From: CAJBLF01 sp964494005
Lineage (GTDB): Bacteria; Patescibacteriota; Gracilibacteria; Absconditabacterales; Absconditicoccaceae
Assembly: GCA_964494005.1 (NCBI GenBank)
Contig: CAZBQE010000022.1
Coordinates: forward strand, 1-14,197
Direction of reading: 5' to 3'
Length of the DNA stretch: 14,197 nucleotides
Shown here: piece by piece, positions 8,260 to 14,197 of the stretch
How the letters are laid out: each line of letters opens with the position of its first letter
How positions within the stretch are numbered: position 1 is the stretch's first letter
Position numbers and translations under genes: made by a program
Notes under the pieces: model-generated
Database searches by the model: none
Seen by the model: the letters and a program-made list of their open reading frames with translations, nothing else
What the model was told of the DNA's origin: nothing

Positions 8260-8288
8260 AGTATACTCCTGATTGTTTTTTTTGTCAA
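8260..8288 (-). promoter_or_regulatory. Sigma-70-type promoter of the gene starting at 8229
   Basis: On the minus strand TTGACA (8288-8283), a 17-bp spacer and TATACT (8265-8260). The start codon is about 30 bp downstream of the -10 box, giving a short leader. Confidence 0.8.
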
Positions 8289-8319
8289 ATATTATGGGCT
8301 GATGATTTCAGATGAAGAT

Positions 8320-8342
8320 AAAAAAGAGCTGTGGAAGGCTCT
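8320..8342 (-). terminator. Intrinsic terminator after the exported-protein gene
   Basis: Minus strand: AGAGC / GCTCT stem, 8-nt loop, then a T6 tail. It lies about 27 bp after the stop at 8369. Flanking A/T runs could extend the stem, and the plus strand also has a T-rich tail, so it may work both ways. Confidence 0.85.
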
Positions 8343-8368
8343 TTTCTGTTTAAAAATATATTTTCTGA

Positions 8369-9190
8369 TTATTCTTTTCGGTGGATTCCTTCTAATTCTT
8401 TATTATTTTTTTTGTCGATTATAAATATAAGATTTGTGTTATTTGAATCTGGGTTTTCATTTGTATATTTATATTTTTCGAAGAGGTAATCTGCTTTTTT
8501 TACTTCTTCTTCCTTAGTGATATCGATCTTGCTTACATATATTTCCAAAAATTCATTGATGATTTCTTTTTCCAAAATTTTGTGTGCTTCGTATTCGATT
8601 GTCCCTTCGGTCTCATACATTTCGTCATAATCAAATCCTATCTTGATAAGGGTTCAGAAATCTTTTCGTTTTTTTTTGAAGGTAATATCTTGTTTGCTAT
8701 GACTCATTTCTGATAATCGTATGTCGAGCATACTATATTGTAGCGCATTTGTTTGTTCTTTGTTGTTTTTACTATATTTTATGAGATTTGGAAGATTTAT
8801 TTCGATGGTATTTTTGCGTTGAGAAAAATGTCCGTCATATTCTTCGCCTATAAATTTCGGCCATTTGAAAGTGATGTTCGGATTACTATATTTTGTCTGT
8901 AATTCCATAATGCTTTCGTAGAGAAGCGTATCAGGGATCAATGATATTAGTTTATTGTCCTGTTTTTTTATACTATTTTCTGAGAATATTTTTTCCATTT
9001 CTTCTGTATGTACTATTCCTGCCATGAAGTTGATAATGGTTTCTGTTTCTTTGTTTATCTTGAGATCTAGATTTTCTGTGAGTGTTATATTTGTGCTATC
9101 TTTGTTGGTTTGGATATTTTGCGCTTGTAGTGTTCAGAGCATTCCCAAAGAGATTATTGTACTCATAGCAGTATTTTTTAGCGTGTTCAT
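8369..9190 (-). CDS. Exported protein of unknown function
   Basis: 273 residues from ATG 9190. The N-terminus MNTLKNTAMSTIISLGMLGT (Gly19 is TGA), followed by LQAQ, is a typical signal peptide with a plausible cut after LQA (residue 23). The mature part is hydrophilic. Residues 157-166 (IRLSEMSHSK) give an E161-x-x-H164 pair, and residues 197-203 (TIEYEAH) a second acidic/His group. Together they could bind a metal, but this is not a recognised zincin signature. Gly179 is TGA (KDFGTLIK). It has its own promoter and terminator, so it is a single-gene unit. Family not recognised. Confidence 0.8.
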
Positions 9191-9230
9191 GAGGCGATCA
9201 TTATACAATAAAATGAGATGTATGATTTCT

Positions 9231-9258
9231 CATATATCTATTTCCTATAAAATGTCAA
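9231..9258 (-). promoter_or_regulatory. Probable promoter of the exported-protein gene
   Basis: Minus strand TTGACA (9258-9253), a 16-bp spacer and TATATG (9236-9231). The -35 is perfect and the -10 is weak. The start codon is about 40 bp downstream. A closer TATAAT also exists just before the ATG but has no partner -35. Confidence 0.5.
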
Positions 9259-9292
9259 TATATAGTAGTATTGTGATATGTAATAAAATATT

Positions 9293-9442
9293 GGGCGCTT
9301 CGCCCCAAGCCCCGATTTACTTTTTTTCTTGATAAAAAAAGTAAACAAAAAAATCAAGCCAGACTCAAACCGCCTTCGCTTGATTTTTCATGATAGGATT
9401 TACTTTATAATCGCCTCAAACCCCGAAGTACTTCGGGGCCCC
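9293..9442. repeat. Palindrome-dense intergenic element downstream of eno
   Basis: A non-coding stretch with four perfect inverted repeats in 150 bp: GGGCG/CGCCC with a CTT loop (9293-9305); 11-bp arms TTACTTTTTTT/AAAAAAAGTAA (9317-9344); 11-bp arms AAAAATCAAGC/GCTTGATTTTT (9349-9388); and the 18-bp palindrome CCCCGAAGTACTTCGGGG (9421-9438), followed by GGGGCCCC. A fifth pair, GCCAGACTC (9358-9366) and its reverse complement (9502-9510), spans the right part. The stems are GC-richer than the surroundings. It may be a mobile palindromic repeat; the 9421 hairpin could also end eno transcription, although it lacks a T tail. Confidence 0.7.
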
Positions 9443-9542
9443 ATTTCGGCTCATATTGTGTGTTTTCTTCGTTTTTGGATATTATCCTTTTTGGCTAGCA
9501 CGAGTCTGGCGGATGTCTTTTAGATATTATTTTGTTTAACTA

Positions 9543-10796
9543 TTATTTTCCGTACTTACTTCTAGTTCCGAGATGTTCTTCTATTCTCATGAGTTGGTTA
9601 TATTTACAAATTCTGTCTGTTCTGCTTGCTGAGCCGGTTTTGATGAAGCCGGTGTTCAATGCAACCGTGAGGTCTGCGATGAAGGTGTCTTCTGTTTCTC
9701 CTGATCTATGAGATATGATTGTATTCATTCCGTGTTGTTGAGCCATACGTACACAATCGATAGTCTCTGATACGGTTCAGATTTGATTTAATTTTATAAG
9801 AATTGCGTTCGCCATTTTTTGATCGATACCCATTTGTAATCTTTCCCTATTCGTTACGAACAAATCATCTCCGACAATCATTATTTTGTCACCTAATGTT
9901 GCTTGCATTCCTTTTCGTCCTTCGAAATCATCTTCTGCGTGTCCATCTTCTATCGAGATGATCGGATATTTTTCTACTCGGTTTGCATAGATTTCTGTTA
10001 ATTCATTTGCGTCTACGGTCTTGTTTTCTGCACTAAGTACATACTTACCATTTTCATAAAACGCTGAAGCGGCTGCATCGATAGCTAATTTTATTTTTCC
10101 ATCATGACCAGCGTTTTTGATTGCTTCCATAATCATTTGGAATGCTTCTTCATTACTTCATAAATTTGGTGCGTATCAGCCCTCGTCTCCGACTGAAGTA
10201 TTGTATCATTTCGCTTTCAATATTTTTTTTAAATGATGGAATATTTCTGCTCCCATTCTGAGTCCTTCATGAAAATTCTTTGCGCCGACTGGCACGATCA
10301 TAAATTCTTGGATATCGACGTTGTTGTCCGCATGTTGTCCGCCATTCAAAATATTCATCATTGGATGGGGCAGTGTAGTTCCTTCGTTGTTGTTTAGGTA
10401 TTCGTAGATTCGTTTGCCTTCTGATTTTGCGCATGCTACGGTGAATGCCATTGATGTTCCGAGAATTGCATTCGCTCCGAATTTAGATTTTGTAGGTGTT
10501 CCATCAAGCTTGATAAGTACTTCATCGAGTGTTCTATAATCAGCAAATTCTTTTCCAATTATTTCGTTTTTGATAGTGGTATTTACATTATTCACCGCTG
10601 TGAGCGTTCCTTTTCCTAAATATCTTGCTGCATCTCCATCTCTCAATTCGATCGCTTCATGGATTCCGGTAGATGCTCCTGATGGAACGATTGATCTTCC
10701 CATAATTCCGTTGTCCAAAGTTACTTCTACTTCTACGGTAGGATTTCCTCTAGAGTCTAAAACTTCGCGAGCATGAACATTCTGAATTTTATACAT
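9543..10796 (-). CDS. eno: Enolase (phosphopyruvate hydratase)
   Basis: Enolase converts 2-phosphoglycerate to phosphoenolpyruvate in glycolysis. The full 417 residues appear once four TGA codons are read as Gly: residues 197, 207, 213 and 340. Motifs in order: HAREVLDSRGNPTVEVE, VPSGASTGIHEAIELRD, HPMMNILNGGQHADN, NTSVGDEGGYAPNLGS (E205 equals the general acid/base Glu), SIEDGHAEDDFEG, VGDDLFVTN, ILIKLNQIGT (K335 is the catalytic Lys), ISHRSGETEDTFIADL and IKTGSASRTDR, with KYNQLMRIEEHLG at the end. The second Gly of GDEGG being TGA is strong proof of the code. Its ATG at 10796 begins the conserved N-terminus directly. It is transcribed away from the AAA+ gene. Confidence 0.98.
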
Positions 10797-10831
10797 TTTC
10801 TATAATTACATAATTAAAAGATTACGTTTCG

Positions 10832-10862
10832 GTTGCAATCCGGGACATCGGAATGACGACCT
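10832..10862. repeat. Imperfect palindrome in the eno leader
   Basis: Between the eno promoter and its start codon lies a locally GC-rich segment with ATCCG and CGGAAT arms around GGACAT, which can form a small hairpin with one bulge. It would be in the 5' leader of the eno mRNA. It may be a remnant of a dispersed repeat; no known riboswitch is recognised. Confidence 0.35.
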
Positions 10863-10871
10863 ATGGATTTT

Positions 10872-10899
10872 CTTATAGTCTTATCTTGATTTTTTGCAA
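10872..10899 (-). promoter_or_regulatory. Promoter of eno
   Basis: Minus strand TTGCAA (10899-10894), a 16-bp spacer, TATAAG (10877-10872), each one base from consensus. It gives a leader of roughly 70 nt to the eno ATG. Confidence 0.65.
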
Positions 10900-10932
10900 G
10901 AAAAACTATGTCATCTTTGTAAATACTTGGTA

Positions 10933-10960
10933 TTGACATTAATTTTCTTATATTTATAAT
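10933..10960 (+). promoter_or_regulatory. Consensus promoter of the AAA+ ATPase gene
   Basis: A perfect TTGACA (10933-10938), a 16-bp spacer and a perfect TATAAT (10955-10960). The start codon is about 37-52 bp downstream. It is back-to-back with the eno promoter, 33 bp apart between -35 boxes. Confidence 0.85.
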
Positions 10961-11011
10961 ACATTTTATGTTTTTTTAGTTTTTTATCGACTATTGATGT
11001 GAATTCGTGCT

Positions 11012-12514
11012 ATGAATGATATAGAATCTAGTGATAAGAATATTGTCAAAAACTCTGAAGTAAAAGACACTTCTTTAGCTGAAAATCTTTTATCTTCTTC
11101 ACCTTCTTCTCTTGCGTCTTGACCAAAAACAGGTGCTGAAATCCAAAAGAACAAGAAAAAGCTTGGATATATTTTGTTGCTTGAACAGACCAAAAAAACA
11201 TTGGAAAAAATTTATAAAGATATTACCAAGTTAGAGAATAAATCATTGGAACTTCAACAAAAAATGGCGTATTATCAAAAAAAATATGATATGCGAAGTT
11301 CGTATTATGATAAATATCTTTTGGAATATGAAGAAAAATTATCCTATTTTCATAGACAGGTTGAATTTTATGAGATAGAGGATGTGAATACTATAATCAA
11401 TTATGAAATTCAACAAACTTTTCTTGATTGATTCCCTGAGGATACGCGTGAATCACAACAGCAGGTACTTACTTATTTGTATTCTTTGTTTATTGAACCG
11501 GTTAATAAAAAAAGTGCAGTAGAGTATACTGAAAGTGTTATCAAAGAATATAGTAAAAAGATTTTTCAAACATCAACTGCATATAATAAAAATGAACAAA
11601 AAATAGAAGCATTGGAAGAAAAATATGCTGGTATTCAGATCGATGGAATGCTTGATGCTCATCTTTATGATGGACAAAATGCTTCTTTGGATGATCTTGT
11701 TGCTTCTGATGATGTCGTTCATCAGATCAAAAAAATTATAACTATGTATAAACATCCAAAATATTTTACTGATCGTGGTATTTCTTTACCAAAATCTATT
11801 CTGTTTTCTGGTCCGACAGATACTGGTAAGACTTTTGCTGCCAAATTATTGGCTTCTGAAATAGGACGCAAGATGTATCATATCAAAGCGCATGATTTAT
11901 TTTCTGAAGAAAATTTGGATCCCAATAATATGTTGTATTTTTTATTTTCTTCTATTATAGAAAAAACTCAAGAGACCAAAGAACCGTGTATTGTTTTTTT
12001 GGATGAGATAGAGAAAATTATTGATAGTATGTGAGAATATGCTTCTGCGAATCAGATGGCTATCACTAACACTATTATCAAGAATATTACCAACATTCAG
12101 AAGTCAGATTTGGATATTATTATTTTGGCAGCTTTGGTCAAAAAAAATATTATAGATCCAAAACTACTCAAATATGATCTTTTCCCTAAGCAGATTTTCT
12201 TTTCTTCGATGAAAGATGAAGAAAGGAAAAATTTGTTTACTCTTGTTTTCAAAGATGCGAGTAGTGATATTGTTCAATTTTCTCCTGATATTGATATGGA
12301 TGAATTGATAAAAAAAACTAATGGATTTTCTCCTGAATATATCAAAAAACTTGTCGCTGTTGCTATAGAAGATGCTACCTATGCTTCATTTTCTGATAAG
12401 AAAAAAAGAGGTACTCCGTCTATAGTTACTCAAAAGCATTTATTTAAAAATATCGAGTTACTCAAAGAAGAGAGTAAAACTAAGTGAGATATAAAGTATT
12501 TGGGAGGTAAATAA
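11012..12514 (+). CDS. Degenerate AAA+ ATPase with N-terminal coiled coil
   Basis: 500 residues from ATG 11012. An in-frame ATG at 10997 followed by TGA would add MGIRA. TGA codons read as Gly join what would be three fragments (LASGPKT, FLDGFPE, DSMGEYA, KTKGDIK). Residues about 1-45 are Ser-rich and low complexity. Residues about 50-205 are a long charged coiled coil (KLENKSLELQQKMAYYQKKY). The AAA+ core follows: LDDLVASDDVVHQIKKII, Walker A GPTDTGKT (267-274), and Walker B CIVFLDEIEK (from 326). The sensor-1 position reads ILAALVKKN where family members have ATN, and the stretch that usually holds RPGRFDR reads KYDLFPKQ, without arginine. A helical lid domain with FSPEYIKKLVAVAIEDA ends the protein. 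The layout recalls FtsH/proteasomal-ATPase-like enzymes, but no protease or membrane part is present. It may bind ATP without normal ring-type hydrolysis. Confidence 0.88.
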
Positions 12515-12688
12515 AATTATTTGAGAAAATGTTTCAAAACAGTATATTCATTTTTAATGAATAATGAATAATGAAAAATTAATAATGTTAGTATTTGTTT
12601 TGTTATGGACTATTGTAGGACTATTATAGTTTATTATGAGATATTACATTTGTTATTCGTTGTTGGTTTTTAGTTATTATTTTTTTTC
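12515..12688 (+). other. AT-rich intergenic region with a small inverted repeat
   Basis: No gene is visible. ATTCATT/AATGAAT with a TTT loop (12546-12562) is followed by AATGAATAATGAATAATG-type direct repeats. There is no T tail, so a terminator call is weak. No clear promoter for the next gene was found, and co-transcription with the AAA+ gene is possible. Confidence 0.4.
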
Positions 12689-13180
12689 ATGACTACAACT
12701 CTTCTTGATAAAGAAAATTTCACTGTAGATAGTAGTACTTGGGAAGTTCAAGATGCGAAGGGGATTGTCAATGGTCAGCATGTTTCAATCAAGGTTAAGG
12801 TTCATCCAGAATGAGATATCTGGGAATATGTTAGTGGTGTTCCTGCAGAATTTGTCGGTCAACAATTTTTTACGTATTCTGCGGCATTGAGAGAAGTACA
12901 AAAAATAGGAAAATCGCTTCCAGCTGATATTAGTTCATTGGAGGCTGCTATTGCGACTATGGATGCAGAGACGGATATCCAGAAATATAAAAAATATATT
13001 GAACACGCTGGTATCAAATTCGCTGGATGTTTTTCATTTGAATCTCATGTGTTCGACGATATCGGTTCTTGGTCGTATTATCGACTTGAGGATGGTACGC
13101 GTTTGGCACTAAGTCCTGATACTTGGAATATTGCGAGAAGAGATGAAAGTATGGGGTATATGATTTCGTTCGCGGAGTAA
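12689..13180 (+). CDS. Small unknown protein
   Basis: 163 residues from ATG 12689 to TAA, with one TGA (Gly42, VHPEGDIWEY). The middle SAALREVQKIGKSLPADIS and the end (SWSYYRLEDGTRLALSPD, then RRDESMGYMISFAE) recall the FISUMP-type domain, in which an LP(T/A)-x-x-E-like segment is followed by a W-rich core and a final Arg-Asp...Gly-Phe/Tyr-x-hydrophobic strand. This is a pattern impression, not a firm family call. There is no signal peptide, so a surface role is not supported. It lies 174 bp after the AAA+ gene on the same strand. Confidence 0.75.
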
Positions 13181-13262
13181 AAAATTTAGCATAAAGCTTT
13201 AAGTTTTAATCATAAAACTGCTTATTCGCGAAAAATTTGTTTTAAGCTTTCGATTTTGAACT
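13181..13262. other. AT-rich spacer between convergent genes
   Basis: No gene. It contains an imperfect inverted repeat, AAAGCTTTAA / TTAAGCTTT, around a TATTCGCGAAAAA 13-mer that also occurs at 6968-6980. It could form a weak hairpin between the convergent reading directions; no terminator is convincing. Confidence 0.35.
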
Positions 13263-13856
13263 TTACACTACTATTTGTCCTTTGGAGCTCTCCGTGAGCT
13301 CTTTTTTGAATGCGTCGAAAAGTCAGGTGTTGATGCTTATTTCGCATTCAGCTGTTTTGTCATATTTTTCGTTCACTATTTTTGCATTAAATTTATTCAC
13401 AATGTTTCTGACGATAGGGACGAGGTCGAAGTCGTAGCTAAATTTCACGGTTTTCAAAATTTCCGTTTCGATGATTTTGCTATTCTCTATTACTTGTTTT
13501 GCACATTCACTATAGGCTTGAATAAGTCCACCTATACCGAGCATCGTTCCGCCGAAATATCTCGTTACGATAACTGCCACGTTGGTCAGTCCCATTGATA
13601 CCAGCATCTGAGCCATGGGCGCTCCGGAAGTGCCCTGAGGTTCTCCGTCATCGGAAGCCCACTGTATCTGCATCTTATCTCCCAGCACCATAGCCGGAAC
13701 GTTGTGAGTGGCGTCTTTATGCTTTTTTCTGATGGCAGCAAAAAACTCCTCCGCTTCCTCCCTGCTCTCTGCAGGAGAAACGTAGCATATGAATCTGGAT
13801 CTTTCAATTGTCTGCTCAGCCTCTCCCGGGCCAAGCACAGTACCGAATAATCTCAT
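13263..13856 (-). CDS. yigZ: YigZ/IMPACT family protein, composite gene
   Basis: YigZ-family proteins are conserved, of uncertain biochemical role; eukaryotic IMPACT relatives regulate translation. The N-terminal domain shows IERSRFICYVSPAESREEAE, DATHNVPAMVLG, ASDDGEPQGTSGAPM and VTRYFGGTMLGIGGLIQAYS, all family signatures. A frame of 177 residues ends at TGA (13325-13323). Reading it as Gly continues LFDAFKKELTESSKGQIVV to TAA, which fits the family's final helix, giving 197 residues. The start ATG overlaps the hflX TGA stop (ATGA). Codon use changes inside the gene: Gln is always CAG in the first half (five times) and always CAA after about residue 114 (three times), and GC falls. The gene therefore seems joined from two sources. 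Confidence 0.9.
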
Positions 13857-14197
13857 ATGACTTCAAACTCTTTGAATCTGCCGTAATCTTTGCTTTTAAG
13901 TTCGCAATCTATAAGCGTACCGTTCTCATTGTATTCAATGCCGAAAACCGTAGCCTTGTCCTGTATGAATGATGAAACGTCTCCTCTGGAATATGGTATC
14001 AGCAGTTTGACCCTCACCATATCTCCGAAGATCCTTTTTTTCACTTCCTCCATCAGCGCGTCTATGCCGATGTCATATTTTGCAGAAATGAAGAAACTGT
14101 CCATTCCAGTGCCTTTCAGCGCCAAAGTTTCCTTATCCCCTACCAGATCCACCTTGTTAAAGGCCGCACAGAGGCGGCTGCCCTCGGTCCACAGCAG
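13853..14197 (-). CDS. hflX: GTPase HflX, C-terminal part (5' end outside window)
   Basis: HflX is a ribosome-binding GTPase involved in rescuing or splitting ribosomes, often under stress. The visible 114 residues start near the G4 motif (AFNKVDLV), then the G5-like SFFISAKYDIGIDAL, then the C-terminal ferredoxin-like domain VRVKLLIPYSRGDVSSF...GRFKEFEVI. It stops at TGA, with the next gene's ATG overlapping. If TGA were Gly here, the frame would run into an unrelated out-of-frame reading of yigZ. Its GC content and codons (CTG, CAG, GAG, GCC) differ from all other genes in the window. It looks like sequence from a standard-code, Firmicutes-like organism, though the donor cannot be named. 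Confidence 0.88.
   Translation of the reverse strand: MLWTEGSRLCAAFNKVDLVGDKETLALKGTGMDSFFISAKYDIGIDALMEEVKKRIFGDMVRVKLLIPYSRGDVSSFIQDKATVFGIEYNENGTLIDCELKSKDYGRFKEFEVI

Noticed and set aside
9329..9523. 64-residue plus-strand ORF in the palindrome-dense spacer
   Set aside because: It runs through the inverted repeats themselves; no recognisable protein and no promoter or ribosome binding site.
11012..12514. AAA+ gene as a frameshifted pseudogene
   Set aside because: The three fragments join without frame change when TGA is Gly, and the breaks are all single TGA codons, so the reading frame is intact.
1..13180. UGA as tryptophan (Mycoplasma-type code) or as selenocysteine
   Set aside because: TGA falls at conserved Gly, not Trp, positions, and Trp is already TGG (for example in YchF NGSWNKAKE). 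There are many TGA codons in every gene, without SECIS-like context, which excludes selenocysteine.
6968..13235. Shared 13-mer TATTCGCGAAAAA at 6968 and 13223
   Set aside because: Two copies only, AT-rich with a palindromic TTCGCGAA core and no consistent position relative to genes; could be chance.
13586..13834. 82-residue minus-strand ORF after the hflX stop
   Set aside because: It is yigZ in the wrong frame. It would be an hflX extension only if TGA were sense there, and its Arg/Leu-rich sequence matches nothing in HflX.
1..14197. tRNA or rRNA genes
   Set aside because: No cloverleaf-like or conserved rRNA segments were recognised by eye in the intergenic regions; a covariance search could not be run.

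Overview
The window comes from an AT-rich bacterial genome that reads UGA as glycine (translation table 25). This points to the Gracilibacteria/Absconditabacteria (BD1-5/SR1) branch of the Candidate Phyla Radiation. Conserved genes are broken by TGA exactly where family members carry Gly: the glycines flanking the YchF P-loop, the enolase GDEGG segment, and UvrC PGVY and SHLSGG. Genes 1 to 13180 with a visible end stop at TAA or TAG only, and Trp is TGG. The sequence cannot say which of the two phyla it is. No rRNA, tRNA or CRISPR array was recognised.

Layout. From 1 to 10796 all genes are on the minus strand. In order of position they are uvrC (running off the left edge), a sigma-region-4 protein with two C-terminal winged-helix domains, ychF, a 100-N gap, a partial unknown gene, rlmE, a coiled-coil unknown, a YgjP-type metalloprotein (with a second 100-N gap inside it), a 42-residue basic protein, a Lys/Glu-rich unknown, an exported unknown, a palindrome-dense intergenic element, and eno. 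The eno promoter is back-to-back with a consensus promoter that drives two plus-strand genes: a degenerate AAA+ ATPase with a coiled-coil N-terminus, and a small unknown. At the right edge, minus-strand yigZ overlaps the C-terminal part of hflX.

How the genes relate. Most are housekeeping: nucleotide excision repair (uvrC), ribosome-associated ATPase (ychF), 23S rRNA 2'-O-methylation (rlmE), glycolysis (eno). rlmE and the unknown after it are 2 bp apart and surely co-transcribed. Three intrinsic terminators and several sigma-70-like promoters divide the minus strand into short transcription units. No clear Shine-Dalgarno site was seen before the starts inspected.

Most unusual points: (1) a hairpin-forming repeat sits in frame three times inside uvrC, and one diverged copy keeps its stem by compensatory changes; (2) a 6-codon tandem repeat sits inside the YgjP gene, and the N gap there is flanked by identical 55-bp ends, so it is probably an assembly artefact whose removal restores one frame; (3) the right end is a composite: hflX uses TGA as stop and is GC-richer, while the C-terminal half of yigZ is AT-richer and needs TGA as Gly, so the sequence changes source inside yigZ; (4) the AAA+ protein keeps Walker A and B but lacks the sensor-1 and arginine-finger residues.
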